Source: Streptomyces sp. NRRL S-340
GTDB taxonomy: Bacteria > Actinomycetota > Actinomycetes > Streptomycetales > Streptomycetaceae
Reading direction: 5' to 3'
Length of the DNA: 64,000 nucleotides
Assembly (NCBI RefSeq): GCF_000720185.1
Contig: NZ_JOIY01000010.1
Span: 273,263-337,262 of the forward strand
The notes under the pieces were generated by a model. The model had not been told where the DNA came from and searched no databases. It saw nothing but the letters and a program-made list of their open reading frames with translations. Both the position numbers and the translations under genes were made by a program. Of the stretch, positions 50,406 to 60,525 are shown piece after piece; the first letter of the stretch is position 1; each line of letters starts with the position of its first letter.

Positions 50406-51662
50406 ATGTTCCACGCTGCCTCCTCCCCCGGCCAGAACAGAACACCTCTCCCCCCAGCCCAGGCACCGGTTCCGGAAGGGCCGGTCCCGGACGGACCCCG
50501 CAGCGGCGCGGGCCGGTCCGGAAAACAGCGCGATCCCTTCTTCGACAATGCGAAGTACCTCGCGATCGTGCTGGTGGCGTGGGGACATTCCTGGGCCCCC
50601 GTGATGAGCGGCAACCGGTTCCTGGAAGGCGCGTACAACGTCGTGTACCTCTTCCACATGCCGGCGTTCGTCATCATCTCCGGTTTCTTCTCCCGTGATT
50701 TCGATCTGCGGCCGAGCCGGGTGAAGCGGCTGATCACCGGTGTCGTCGTGCCGTACGTCCTGTTCGAGACGGCGTATTCACTCTTCCGTGTCATCGCCGG
50801 CGGTTCCGGTGACCGGTCCGTCAGCCTTCTCTCACCCTGGTACCTGACCTGGTTCCTGTGCGCCCTGTTCATCTGGCGGCTGACGGCTCCCGTGTGGAAG
50901 CTGGTGCGCCACCCCCTGCCGGTCGCCCTCGGGATCGCGATGCTGGGCTCGGTGTCCCCGGCCATGGGCGGCACGCTGGACCTGCCGCGCGTCCTGCAGT
51001 TCCTGCCCTGCTTCGTGCTGGGGCTGTGCCTGAAGCCGGAGCACTTCCGGCTGGTGCGCCGCCGCTCGGTGCGGCTGCCGGCGGCCGCCGTGTTCGCGGC
51101 GGCGCCGGTCCTCGGCTGGTGGACCGCGCCGAGCGTGAACACCGGCTGGCTCTACCGCAACGGCGCCGCTCAGGACCTGGGCGCGCCCTGGTGGGCGGGG
51201 CCCGTCATGGTGCTGGTGACGTTCGCGGGCGCGGTGCTGCTGACCGGGTGCTTCCTCGCCCTGGTGCCCGGGCGCCGGATGTGGTGCACGGCGCTCGGCA
51301 CGGGCACGCTGTACGGCTATCTGCTGCACGGCTTCGTGGTCAAGGGCGTGCTGTACGCGGGCTGGTTCGAGACGCCCTGGCTGCACAGCCCGCTCGGCGC
51401 GCTCCTCGTCACCGTGCTCGCGTCGGCCTGCGTCACCCTGCTGTGCACCCGGCCCGTGCGCGAGGTCTTCCGGTTCGCCGTGGAGCCGAGGATGGAGTGG
51501 GCCTTCCGGCGGGAGCCCGCGCGCCCGGACAGCGGTCGCGCCGGTGGGGTGGACGGCGGTCACTCCGGTGGGAAGGGCGGCGGCCACGCCGCTGGGGCGG
51601 GGCACGAGGCCTTGGCCGGCGCGGGTGCCGGGACCGCGGCCGCTGGTGCCGGGGCCGCCTAG
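50406..51662 (+). CDS. Acyltransferase-3 family membrane protein
   Basis: 418 residues. After about 40 disordered residues comes the motif DPFFDNAKYLAIVLVAWGHSW, where the His is the conserved catalytic residue of the fucose 4-O-acetylase-like branch of acyltransferase-3. Ten hydrophobic segments follow to about residue 360 (for example YLFHMPAFVIISGFF), and the C-terminus is a Gly/Ala/His-rich tail of about 50 residues. Transfers acyl groups from the cytoplasm to an extracellular sugar or lipid; acceptor unknown. AAGGTG 8 bases before the ATG. Monocistronic, convergent with the T7SS operon. Confidence 0.85.
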   Translation: MFHAASSPGQNRTPLPPAQAPVPEGPVPDGPRSGAGRSGKQRDPFFDNAKYLAIVLVAWGHSWAPVMSGNRFLEGAYNVVYLFHMPAFVIISGFFSRDFDLRPSRVKRLITGVVVPYVLFETAYSLFRVIAGGSGDRSVSLLSPWYLTWFLCALFIWRLTAPVWKLVRHPLPVALGIAMLGSVSPAMGGTLDLPRVLQFLPCFVLGLCLKPEHFRLVRRRSVRLPAAAVFAAAPVLGWWTAPSVNTGWLYRNGAAQDLGAPWWAGPVMVLVTFAGAVLLTGCFLALVPGRRMWCTALGTGTLYGYLLHGFVVKGVLYAGWFETPWLHSPLGALLVTVLASACVTLLCTRPVREVFRFAVEPRMEWAFRREPARPDSGRAGGVDGGHSGGKGGGHAAGAGHEALAGAGAGTAAAGAGAA

Positions 51663-51852
51663 GTGTGCTGTTCGGACAGGTTGGTGACGCGGCTGGCTGG
51701 TGGGTGGCCGCCGACGGCGCCGCCGCGCTGAGCGGGCGCACGCCCCGGCCGACCGCCCTCCTCCGCGCCCCGGGCGTATGCCGCCTCTCGAAACCGGCCG
51801 GCCGCCTGTTCCTCCGCTCGCCTCCGCCGGACGGCTGTGGCCGCAGGTCCAC

Positions 51853-51876
51853 GCCGGACGGCCGGGGCCGTCCGGC
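51853..51876. terminator. Terminator at the end of the T7SS operon
   Basis: 11-bp inverted repeat (51853-51863 with 51866-51876) a few bases after the stop of the DUF6177-type gene. Located between convergent genes. Confidence 0.6.
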
Positions 51877-51882
51877 ACCCGG

Positions 51883-53313
51883 TCAGGCGGGCGGCTCGCC
51901 CTTCAGGTGCCGCATCAGCCGCTCGAAGTGCTGCCAGCCCGACAGGTCGGACGGGTCGCCCGGGAAGTCGTAGTACAGCGCCGGGCGGGTCTTCGGGCCC
52001 AGTTCGCGCGGGCGCCGGCCGAGCGGGGTGTTGCGGGCGCGGTCGCCGGGCATGGCGCGTACCTCCTCGGCGCCGAGGACGAAGGCGTACGGGACGCCCG
52101 GACCCTCGAACCGCGGCGGCACCGACAGGTCGCGGCGGGCCCGGCGGATCTGCACCAGCATGGACTGCAGGTCGTGCCGGGTGGCGAGGATCTCCGCCGC
52201 GCTCGGCACCGCGTGTGCCGGCACCTCCTGGCCTGGGCCGTAGCCGAACGCCAGGGTGACGTCCTCCTCGACGCCGCCGGTGGTGCGCGAGACGCGGACG
52301 GTGGCGAGGCCGGGGCGCTCCGGGGTGCCGACGACCACGAACCAGGTCGGCTCGGGCGCCCGTTCGTGGGCGACGTCGGTGAACTGGCGCAGGGACCAGG
52401 GCAGGTTGGCGGGCTCCTCGGTGCCCCAGCCGGCCGGCGGCTCGCCGGTGATCTCGCGCCACACGGCCTCCAGGGCGCCGCCGAGGACGAGGCGGTCGTC
52501 GGCGGGGTGGACGGCCCGGTAGGAGATGGCGAGCTGGCGTTCGCCGGTGTCGGCGACGTCCCGGGTGAAGGCGGCGGCGACCGGGGTGCGCGGGTCGTCG
52601 GGGGTGGCCTGCGGTGACTCGACGGTGACGAACAGGCCGTTGTTCCACTCCAGGACGGCGCCGGACAGGCCGTCGTAGTAGCCGTCCTGCTCGTCCTGGA
52701 CGACCCAGCGCGAGGGCCAGCCGGGCAGGGCGGTGCGGACCGCCGGGGACAGGCGGGTACCCGCGGGGGTGACGATCTGCAGGCCGAGGCCGGCGTCGGC
52801 GGCCGCCCGGAAGGCGTCGGCGAGCCAGGCGGTCATGGCGACCACGGGCCGGTCCTGGATGACGACGGCGACCTTGTCGGTGAGGACGTCCACGGCGGGC
52901 TGGGCGGCGGCGGGCACGGGGGCCACGCTCACCCCGTCGGTCTTCACCACGGCCAGCGACCGCGCGGCCTCGGGGGGCCAGGCGGTGCCGCCGACGAGGG
53001 CGGCGAGCCGGGCCGCGAAGGTCCCGGCGAGGTCCTCGCCCTCCTTGACGCCGGTGGTGGCGCGGGCCTCGGTCCACCAGTACGGCACCTCGGGCTCGCT
53101 CGCGCCGAGCAGCCGCTGCGCTTCTCCCCTGACCTGGACGAGCAGCGGTGCCTCCACGGAGACGAGGGGCCTGCCCTCTTCGTCGCAGAGCCGCACCACG
53201 GCCCCGCCGTCCTCGGCGCCGACCAGTTTGTCGGGGCCGCCGGAGAGCAGGCCCGCGATCACGCTCAGCGGGTCGGGCATCTTCTTGGTCAGGGCGACGA
53301 CGTCCTTGGTCAT
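51883..53313 (-). CDS. DUF6177-type protein, T7SS-associated
   Basis: 476 residues, cytoplasmic, no membrane segment. Mixed alpha/beta with conserved blocks RPVVAMTAWLADAFRAAADAG, GWPSRWVVQDEQDGYYDGLSG and a C-terminal YYDFPGDPSDLSGWQHFERLMRHL. It occurs beside eccC/eccD in Streptomyces, which is the basis for the name. The chosen ATG has AGGTG about 9 bases upstream; a GTG at 53325 overlaps the eccC stop (GTGA) and would add four residues. Last gene of the operon. Confidence 0.75.
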   Translation of the reverse strand: MTKDVVALTKKMPDPLSVIAGLLSGGPDKLVGAEDGGAVVRLCDEEGRPLVSVEAPLLVQVRGEAQRLLGASEPEVPYWWTEARATTGVKEGEDLAGTFAARLAALVGGTAWPPEAARSLAVVKTDGVSVAPVPAAAQPAVDVLTDKVAVVIQDRPVVAMTAWLADAFRAAADAGLGLQIVTPAGTRLSPAVRTALPGWPSRWVVQDEQDGYYDGLSGAVLEWNNGLFVTVESPQATPDDPRTPVAAAFTRDVADTGERQLAISYRAVHPADDRLVLGGALEAVWREITGEPPAGWGTEEPANLPWSLRQFTDVAHERAPEPTWFVVVGTPERPGLATVRVSRTTGGVEEDVTLAFGYGPGQEVPAHAVPSAAEILATRHDLQSMLVQIRRARRDLSVPPRFEGPGVPYAFVLGAEEVRAMPGDRARNTPLGRRPRELGPKTRPALYYDFPGDPSDLSGWQHFERLMRHLKGEPPA

Positions 53314-53321
53314 GACTTCTT

Positions 53322-56300
53322 TCACCTGTTCCCGGCGTAGACGGTCTGGATCAGCCGGTTCGGCTCGCCCCGGCGGACCAGCACGCCGCGGCCGGGCGGC
53401 TGCTGGCTCGCGTAGACGCCGGGGAAGAGCTGGCCCTCGCCGCGGTCGCCGGACATCACGAGCGCCGCGGAGCCGGACTCGCGCAGGCCCTGGAGCAGCG
53501 GCTCGTACAGGCCGCGGGAGGCGCCCGCGACCCGGCGGGTGAGGACGAAGTGCAGGCCGATGTCGACGGCGGAGGGGATGTACGGGACGAAGGGGGCGAG
53601 GGGCTGCTGTCCGGCGGTGGTCAGGACGTCGTAGTCGTCGACGAGGATGACGATGCGCGGTCCGGAGCCCCAGCTGCCGGGTTCCAGGTCGGCGGGGTCG
53701 GCGCTCTCGTCGGGCAGCCGTTTCTCCAGTTCGCCCGCGATGCCGGTGGCCAGCGCGCCGGCCAGCTTGGCGTTGTAGGCGTAGCCGCCGCGGTACTCCT
53801 CCGGGACGGCGCCGCGCAGGCCGCGGCGGGGGTCGAAGACGCCGAAGACCAGCTCGTCGTCGCCGTACCGTTCGATCAGGCCCTCGGCGATCACCTTGAG
53901 CAGGTTGGTCTTGCCGCACTCGCTGTCGCCCATGATCATCAGGTGCTGGTCGTGCTCGAACAGGTCGAGCAGGACGGGCGCGAGTTTCGTCTGGTCCAGG
54001 CCGACGGGGACGCGGCGCGGCTCGGCGGCCGGGCCGGGCAGCAGGCCCGGTTCCAGCAGGTGCGGGAGGACGCGCACCGGCTGGGCGACGTCGCCGGTCC
54101 AGGTGGCGCGGACGGTACGGGCCGTGCGTTCCAGTACGGTGCCGAGTTCGGCGGTGTCGCCGAGGCCGTCGGTGCGGGGCAGCGCGACCTGGGCGAAGAG
54201 TTTGCGGTCGGTGAGGACGCGGCCCTTCTCCTCCGGGGAGAGGGTCTCGGCGAGCTTGCGGTCGATGCTGGACTCGCTGGGGTCGTTCAGCCGCAGTTCG
54301 ACGCGGGTGCCGAACTGGGACTGGGTGGCGATGCGCACGTCGTTCCAGCGCAGCATGCCCGCGACGACGTGGATGCCGTAGCCGCTGCCGCGCTTGAGGA
54401 TGTCGACGACCGCGTCGTCCAGTTCCTCGAAGTCGTCGCGCAGCGCGCCGAAGCCGTCGATGAGCAGCACGATCTCCGTGGACGCCAGTTCGGGCAGCCG
54501 GCCCGCGGCGCGCAGGGTGCGCAACTGCTCCAGGGAGTCGATGCTGTGGATGCGGAACAGTTCCTCGCGCTGGTCGAGCATGCCGCGCACCGAGTCGATG
54601 GTGCGGGCGGCGCGCTCGCGGTCGGCGCGGCCTGCGACGCCGCCGACGTGCGGCAGCCCGGACAGTGCCTGGAGGCCGCCGCCGACCAGGTCGAGGCCGT
54701 AGACGCCGACCTCCTGCGGGGTGTGGGTGAGCGCCAGGGACAGGGCGAGGGTGCGCAGCAGGGTGGTCTTGCCGGACTGGGGGCCGCCGATGACGGCGGC
54801 GTGGCCGCCCGCGACGGTGAGGTCCAGGTACCACTGGCCCTGCCACTGCTTGGTCGGGTCGTCCAGGACGCCCAGCGGCACCTGGAGCGGGCCGCGCCGC
54901 CTGGCGAGCTGCATGCCGCGCGCGCCCACCTCGACGGGCCCGGCGACCTTGTCGAGGGCGACTGCGTCGGGCAGCGGGGGCAGCCAGATGCGGCGTACGG
55001 TGCGGGCGCCCGCGTTCTCGATCTGCCGGACGAGGACGCCCATCTCGGTGGGGCCGGTCTCGCGGCGCCGCATCTGCGGTTCCTCGGCCCCCGCGGACTC
55101 GTCCTGGCCGAGGGTGTTGTACGCCGCGTACTCCAGGGCGAGCGGCCCGGTGTCCTCGGTCTCGCGCTGCACGGGGCCCCGGTAGGCGCCGGAGACGTAG
55201 CTGGCCTTGAACCGCTCGTAGTGGCTGGTGTCGACCTTGAGGTAGCCGAAGCCGGGCAGTGGGGGCAGGTGGAAGGCGTCGGTGGTGTCCAGGACCGTGC
55301 GGGACTCGTCGGCGGAGAAGGTGCGCAGGCCGAGCCGGTAGGACAGGTAGGTGTCCAGGCCCTTGAGCTTGCCGCCCTCGATGCGCTGGCTGGACAGCAG
55401 CAGGTGCACGCCGATGGAGCGGCCGATGCGGCCGATGGACAGGAACAGGTCGATGAAGTCGGGTTTGGCGGTGAGGAGTTCACCGAACTCGTCGATGACG
55501 ACGAACAGGTGCGGCAGCGGTTCGAGGTCGGGGCGCTTCTCGGCGCGCAGGGCGGCGTAGTGGCCGATGTCGGCGACGTTGCCCGCGTCCTTGAGGACCT
55601 GCTGGCGGCGCTTGACCTCTCCGGCGAGGGAGGCGTGGACGCGTTCGACGAGGCCGGCCTGGTTCTCCAGGTTGGTGATGACGCCGGCGACGTGCGGGAG
55701 GTCGGCGAACGGGGCGAAGGTGGCGCCGCCCTTGTAGTCGACGAGGACGAGGGCGAGGTCCTCCGGCGGGTGGGTGGCGACCAGGGCGAGGACGAGGGTG
55801 CGCAGCAGCTCGGACTTGCCGGAGCCGGTGGCGCCCACGCACAGGCCGTGCGGGCCCATGCCCAGTTCGGAGGACTCCTTCAGGTCGAGCAGGACCGGTT
55901 CGTGGGCGTCGCTGACGCCGATCGGGACGCGCAGGAAGGCGCGTTCGCCGCGGGGCGCCCACAGCCGGTCCAGGTCGAGACGGGCGACGTCGTCGATGCC
56001 GAGGAGGTCGGCGAAGTCGACGGGCCCGGTCAGCGGGGCGTCGACCATGGACTCGGCGGACAGCCTGAGCGGGGCGAGCATGCGGGCCAGGCCCTCGGCG
56101 AAGGGCACGCCGACCTCGTCGACGGTGCCGTGCGCGCTGACCGGTTCGGCCTCCCGCAGGTCCTCGATGAGGATGCGGTCCTCCTCGACGGTGATGCGCA
56201 CGCCGACGCTGCCGGGTTCCTGGACGCGTTCGTCGAGCAGGTGGAGCACGGTGACGCTCATCTCGCGCAGGCCCACCGCGTCGTCGGGGCGCGGCAGTTC

Positions 56301-57299
56301 GACGGCGTCGGCGCCGTGTCCGTCGGCGACGACGAGGAGCCGGGAGGTCATGGCGAGGGCGTCGGGGCCGGACAGGCCGCGCCGCACCTCGGCGGCGTAG
56401 GAGGCGCGGCGGCGCAGTTCGGCGCCGGTCTGCCGGGCGAGCCGGGGCAGGGAGGGGGCGATGCGGCGGGCGGCGACGGGGCCGTCGAACTGCTCGGTGT
56501 CGAGCAGGTGCGGCAGCCACTTGGCCCATTCCCAGTCGCCGATCCGGTCGCCGGGGGCGGCCAGGGCCATGGCGACGTCGTCGGGGGCGTGGGTGGCGGC
56601 GGTCTGCACCATCAGGGCTCGGGCGACGCGGAGGGTGTCCTCGCGGCGGCCGATGACACTGATGTTGCCGACCCGGTCGAGCGGGACGGTGAGCGGCAGT
56701 TCGGTGCCGGTGCTGAAACGGGACATCAGCGCGGACGCCTCGTTCAGCATGAACTGGTCGGGCGGGGTGAGCACGGAGGAGCCCTGCTGGGCCACCTTCA
56801 GGTCCCGTACGGGCATCTCGCCGGTGCCGACCCGCACCCGCAGGAAGTCCCCGTCCGTCCGTCGCCGCTCCCACAGCCGGGCGGGGTCGCGCACGATGTC
56901 GTAGAGGGCGTCCGGCGGCGGGTTGAGCACCTGCGCCCGCTCGCGCCGCTCGCGTTCCTCCCTGGACAGTTCCTCGCGCAGGTCCTCCAGGTAGGCGAGG
57001 TAGGCCTCGCGCTGGGTGCGGCGGGTGCGCTGCGCCTTGCCGCGCTGGGAGAAGACCAGCGTCAGGGAGCCGGCCAGGGTGACGACGAGGATGATCGCGC
57101 CGAGGCCGGCGAACTGGCTGTTGCGCACGACCGTCATCATCACGACGGACGACATGACGCCGGCCACGGGCAGCAGCGAGGTGGCGATGGAACCGGCCTT
57201 GCCCTCGGGCAGGTTGGGCGGTGCCTCTATGGTGCGCGGCTCGGGGGCGGCCGGGGGCCGGGTGGTCCGGGCCGGGCGGTGGATCAGTCGGGTGCTCAT
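53322..57299 (-). CDS. eccC: Type VII secretion ATPase EccC (EccCa and EccCb in one chain)
   Basis: 1325 residues. Two transmembrane helices near residues 35-80, then three FtsK/SpoIIIE-type ATPase domains: P-loops GATGSGKSELL near 488, GGPQSGKTTLL near 838 and GDSECGKTNLL near 1123. All three keep the GxxxxGK[ST] motif. EccC recognises WXG substrates by a C-terminal signal and powers export. Single-chain EccC is the usual Streptomyces form. Confidence 0.93.
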   Translation of the reverse strand: MSTRLIHRPARTTRPPAAPEPRTIEAPPNLPEGKAGSIATSLLPVAGVMSSVVMMTVVRNSQFAGLGAIILVVTLAGSLTLVFSQRGKAQRTRRTQREAYLAYLEDLREELSREERERRERAQVLNPPPDALYDIVRDPARLWERRRTDGDFLRVRVGTGEMPVRDLKVAQQGSSVLTPPDQFMLNEASALMSRFSTGTELPLTVPLDRVGNISVIGRREDTLRVARALMVQTAATHAPDDVAMALAAPGDRIGDWEWAKWLPHLLDTEQFDGPVAARRIAPSLPRLARQTGAELRRRASYAAEVRRGLSGPDALAMTSRLLVVADGHGADAVELPRPDDAVGLREMSVTVLHLLDERVQEPGSVGVRITVEEDRILIEDLREAEPVSAHGTVDEVGVPFAEGLARMLAPLRLSAESMVDAPLTGPVDFADLLGIDDVARLDLDRLWAPRGERAFLRVPIGVSDAHEPVLLDLKESSELGMGPHGLCVGATGSGKSELLRTLVLALVATHPPEDLALVLVDYKGGATFAPFADLPHVAGVITNLENQAGLVERVHASLAGEVKRRQQVLKDAGNVADIGHYAALRAEKRPDLEPLPHLFVVIDEFGELLTAKPDFIDLFLSIGRIGRSIGVHLLLSSQRIEGGKLKGLDTYLSYRLGLRTFSADESRTVLDTTDAFHLPPLPGFGYLKVDTSHYERFKASYVSGAYRGPVQRETEDTGPLALEYAAYNTLGQDESAGAEEPQMRRRETGPTEMGVLVRQIENAGARTVRRIWLPPLPDAVALDKVAGPVEVGARGMQLARRRGPLQVPLGVLDDPTKQWQGQWYLDLTVAGGHAAVIGGPQSGKTTLLRTLALSLALTHTPQEVGVYGLDLVGGGLQALSGLPHVGGVAGRADRERAARTIDSVRGMLDQREELFRIHSIDSLEQLRTLRAAGRLPELASTEIVLLIDGFGALRDDFEELDDAVVDILKRGSGYGIHVVAGMLRWNDVRIATQSQFGTRVELRLNDPSESSIDRKLAETLSPEEKGRVLTDRKLFAQVALPRTDGLGDTAELGTVLERTARTVRATWTGDVAQPVRVLPHLLEPGLLPGPAAEPRRVPVGLDQTKLAPVLLDLFEHDQHLMIMGDSECGKTNLLKVIAEGLIERYGDDELVFGVFDPRRGLRGAVPEEYRGGYAYNAKLAGALATGIAGELEKRLPDESADPADLEPGSWGSGPRIVILVDDYDVLTTAGQQPLAPFVPYIPSAVDIGLHFVLTRRVAGASRGLYEPLLQGLRESGSAALVMSGDRGEGQLFPGVYASQQPPGRGVLVRRGEPNRLIQTVYAGNR

Positions 57300-57381
57300 C
57301 GTGGGTGCCTCGTCCTCGTGTTCCCCTCGTCTACGGGGTCCAGCGGCTCGTCTACGGGGTTCGGCGGCGCGTCCGCGGGGT

Positions 57382-58692
57382 TCAGCGGCGCGTCTGGGAC
57401 AGCCGGAAGACCTCGGCGGCCAGGGCGGTCGCAGCCTGCCGGGTGGCGCGGGCGAGCAGGTCGGTGCGGATGGCGCCGCCGGCCGCCAGGTGCCGGTCGT
57501 AGGGCAGCACGCGGACGGCCGCGCCGGTCGCCTTCAGCTGCTCGGCCGCCTTGCCCAGGTCGACCCCGGTGTGCGGCACGGTCTCGGTGAGCACGACGAC
57601 GGTGGAGGTGGTGATGGAGCGGGGCAGTCCGCGCATCCACTCCAGGACGGCGTGCGTGCTGGCGAGGCCCTCCAGCGTGGCGGGCACGGTGAGCACCCGG
57701 GCCTGCGCGGCGGACAGCGCGGTACGGGCGACCTCGGCGGGCAGGGTCTCGCAGTCCACGACGGTCACGCCGAAGTAGCGGCGCAGCGAGACCATGACCC
57801 GTTCGTAGCCCCTGGTGTCGAGCATCGCCCCGACCTGCCCCTGGCTGCCGGGCAGCAGCCAGGCGTTGTCGGGGAGCTGGACGAGGTAGCCGGTGACGTC
57901 GAGCAGGGACATCTGCGGTTCGACCAGGCCGGCCAGGTCGCCGGTGGTCCAGCGCAGGCTCTCCGCGCCGAGCCGCAGCGGCAGCGAGCCGAGCGCCGGG
58001 TCGGCCTCGACGACCAGCACCGGGTCCTGCCGGTAGTGCGCGTAGGTGGTGCCGAGCAGCGCGGCGACGGTGGTCTTGCCGGAACCGCCGCGGATGGAGG
58101 TCACGGCGATCTGCCGGCCGGTGGTGACGGCCTGCTGGAGCACCTCGGCGGTGGCGGTGGTCTCGGCGACCTCGCGCGCGGCCGAGGAGGAGACGGTACG
58201 GCGCACCGCGCGCAGCGCCCGCGCCGTGAACGGCTCACCGCGGCGCGGCTTGCCGCCCGCGGCGGCCAGCCGCTTGTCGACCACGGGACGGGAGTCGGGG
58301 GCGGCGGTGCGGTGGGCGTGGGGCGCGGGCCGCGCGGCGGCGCCCTGCGGGGCGGGCTGGGCCTGGGGCACGGGGTGCTGGGGCGCGGGGTACTGGGCCG
58401 GGGCCTGGGTCTGGGCGGGGGCCTGCTGGGGCGGGTAGCCGTACGCCGGGCTCGCCGCCGTGGCGGGCGCCGGGGCCGGGGCCGGTGTCTGCTGCTGTTG
58501 CCCGGGTGCGCCCGCGGGCGGCGCCTGCCGCACCTGCGGCTGGGCCTGCCCCCGTTGCTGCGGCTGTTGCTGCGGCAGATCCTGCTGCGCCCGCCGCACC
58601 TGCGCCGGTTCCTGTTCCTGCGGTTCCCGCCGGGACGTGCCGCTCCTCAGATCGCGCAGCACGTCGCTCTGCCAGTTGTCCCCGTTCGGCAT
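57382..58692 (-). CDS. MinD/ParA-like ATPase with Pro/Gln-rich N-terminus (EspI-like)
   Basis: 436 residues. The first about 165 are disordered Pro/Gln/Ala repeats (QQPQQRGQAQPQV), then a deviant Walker A IRGGSGKTTVAALL near 201-208 and switch-like DCETLPAEVARTAL of the MinD/ParA family. EspI-like proteins of this layout sit in actinobacterial ESX loci and regulate export. Between eccC and eccD, gaps 59-82 bases. GAAGG 5 bases before the ATG. Confidence 0.85.
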   Translation of the reverse strand: MPNGDNWQSDVLRDLRSGTSRREPQEQEPAQVRRAQQDLPQQQPQQRGQAQPQVRQAPPAGAPGQQQQTPAPAPAPATAASPAYGYPPQQAPAQTQAPAQYPAPQHPVPQAQPAPQGAAARPAPHAHRTAAPDSRPVVDKRLAAAGGKPRRGEPFTARALRAVRRTVSSSAAREVAETTATAEVLQQAVTTGRQIAVTSIRGGSGKTTVAALLGTTYAHYRQDPVLVVEADPALGSLPLRLGAESLRWTTGDLAGLVEPQMSLLDVTGYLVQLPDNAWLLPGSQGQVGAMLDTRGYERVMVSLRRYFGVTVVDCETLPAEVARTALSAAQARVLTVPATLEGLASTHAVLEWMRGLPRSITTSTVVVLTETVPHTGVDLGKAAEQLKATGAAVRVLPYDRHLAAGGAIRTDLLARATRQAATALAAEVFRLSQTRR

Positions 58693-58751
58693 GTCGCCTT
58701 CTTCCCTGCCTCGTCATCCCGCCCGGAGCGCCGGCGCGTCGTCCGTCAGTC

Positions 58752-60107
58752 TCAGAACTTGTCGAGCAGTTGCCCGTAGATGCCGAACACCCCGACGGCG
58801 AGCGGGAACAGCCCGATCACGCCGAGGGACTCGATCAGGTCGGCGAACCGCCGCAGCCGCACCCGCACGTGCTCGGGCGGCTCCACCGCGAGGACGAGCA
58901 GCGGGAGCAGCGCGGCCACGCCGAGCAGGACCAGCGCGCCCGCGCCGCCCGCGTGGTGCATCCACAGCACCGCGAGCCGCACGACGAGCACGGCCGCCGC
59001 CGCGAACAGGGCCACGACCTCGGCGACCAGCGGGAAGGCCCGCGCCCGGGAGAGCAGTACGACCGCGGTCAGCGAGGCCAGCGTCACCGTCCACGCGGTC
59101 GGCCGCTGGGCGGTGGTCAGCAGCCAGCCGCCGGCGGCGGCGGAGACGGCGGTGACCACCGTGGCCAGCGCCAGTCCGCGGTGGGTGGCGGCGAGGGCGT
59201 TGGCGACCTGGTGGCGGCTGACCGAGACGCCCGAGCTGCGCCGGTCGTCGAGTCCGGTGAGCCCGGAGGCCATCAGGGCCAGCCGCGGCAGCAGTCCGAG
59301 CAGGACCACGGAGATCACGGCCATCACCGCGCCGAGCCGGTCCGGCCGGTCCTGGAGGGCGGCTGCGGCCTCCCACACGAGCGCGATCACGGCTGCCGCG
59401 CCCGCGCCGACGAGGCCGCCGCGGCCCAGCGGTGAGAAGTAGGCCAGCAGTACGAGGGTGACCACCAGGGCGCCGACCACACCGGCCAGCCGGGCGGTGC
59501 CCGACCAGCCGTAGGCGTCGGCGGCGGTCCACGCGGTGAGCAGGCCGAGCCCGCCGGTGGCGAGCAGCAGCGCGGTGGCCAGTCCCCGGTTGCCCTGGCC
59601 GATCCGGGCCACCAGGGCACCGGCGACCAGGCACACGGCGGTGACGGCGGCGAGCGCGGCGGTGACGTTCTCCAGCGCGAACTCCCGCCGGGCGAGCAGG
59701 CCCGCGGCCACCGCGAAGGCCACGGTGGCCACCCCGGCGCTGGCCCGGCGCGCGGCCGGGCGCCAGCGCCAGGCGCGCAGGTCGAGGTCGTCGGCGACCT
59801 GGTCGGTGACGTCGTGCACGACCGGCGCGGGGGGTGCGGCGTGGGCACGGACGAGCTGGAGGACCGCGCCGTCGGGGACCTCGGCCGAGGACAGGGTCGC
59901 GTCGTGCGGCAGGACCGAGCCGTCGGAGGTGATCAACTGCCGGGTGGCCGGCCGCGTGGACGCGCGGTCGTCCAGCAGCCGCAGGATGTCGGGGAGCAGT
60001 TGGCCGATCGGGGTGTCCGAGGGCAGGACGATGTCGGCGCGTCGGCGTTCACCGACCAGGGTGACCCGGCTCAGCTGGGTCCGTGACGTCGTTGCTGTGC
60101 TCACCAC
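58752..60107 (-). CDS. eccD: Type VII secretion channel protein EccD
   Basis: 451 residues. N-terminal ubiquitin-like cytoplasmic domain (about 12-92: LSRVTLVGERRRADIVLPSDTPIGQ and DGAVLQLVRA) followed by about 11 transmembrane helices to the C-terminus. EccD dimers line the ESX membrane pore. GTG start; a second GTG follows immediately. Confidence 0.92.
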   Translation of the reverse strand: MVSTATTSRTQLSRVTLVGERRRADIVLPSDTPIGQLLPDILRLLDDRASTRPATRQLITSDGSVLPHDATLSSAEVPDGAVLQLVRAHAAPPAPVVHDVTDQVADDLDLRAWRWRPAARRASAGVATVAFAVAAGLLARREFALENVTAALAAVTAVCLVAGALVARIGQGNRGLATALLLATGGLGLLTAWTAADAYGWSGTARLAGVVGALVVTLVLLAYFSPLGRGGLVGAGAAAVIALVWEAAAALQDRPDRLGAVMAVISVVLLGLLPRLALMASGLTGLDDRRSSGVSVSRHQVANALAATHRGLALATVVTAVSAAAGGWLLTTAQRPTAWTVTLASLTAVVLLSRARAFPLVAEVVALFAAAAVLVVRLAVLWMHHAGGAGALVLLGVAALLPLLVLAVEPPEHVRVRLRRFADLIESLGVIGLFPLAVGVFGIYGQLLDKF

Positions 60108-60183
60108 TCACCGGAACCTATCATCGCGATTTCTCCGTCACCGGCCCTGCGTGACGTGATCATGTCGGTCGCGCACAGCTTCC

Positions 60184-60525
60184 TCACCGCTTCTCCCCCC
60201 GCCCGCCGGGCGCCTTCGACCCGGAGGGCGTACCGGAGGCGGACGGTCCGCCCGACGCGGAGGGGGACGGGTTGTACAACTGCTCCTGCTGTTGCTGCTG
60301 CTTCTTCTGCTCGGCCTTCTGCTTGGCCAGGGTGGACTGGAGGAACGACCAGCCGACGCATCCCGCGCACAGGACGGCGGCGATGGCGATGCCCGCGAAG
60401 ACCTTGCCGAGCCGTTCGTCCACCGTGCGCCGTCCGCGCTGCGCGCCGAACAGCAGCGCGTCGCGCATCCGGCGCCGGCGCACCGCCACCGACTCGAGCA
60501 GCTGGCTGTCGTAGTCCCGTGCCAT
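60184..60525 (-). CDS. Small single-pass membrane protein in the T7SS operon
   Basis: 113 residues: basic cytoplasmic N-terminus (VAVRRRRMRDALLFGAQRGRRTVDERLGK), one transmembrane helix (VFAGIAIAAVLCAGCVGWSFL, about 42-62), then a short Gln-rich coil (KQKAEQKKQQQQQEQLYN) and a disordered Pro/Ser/Gly tail outside. It could be a truncated EccB/EccE-like membrane component or an assembly factor. 76 bases before eccD. Confidence 0.65.
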   Translation of the reverse strand: MARDYDSQLLESVAVRRRRMRDALLFGAQRGRRTVDERLGKVFAGIAIAAVLCAGCVGWSFLQSTLAKQKAEQKKQQQQQEQLYNPSPSASGGPSASGTPSGSKAPGGRGEKR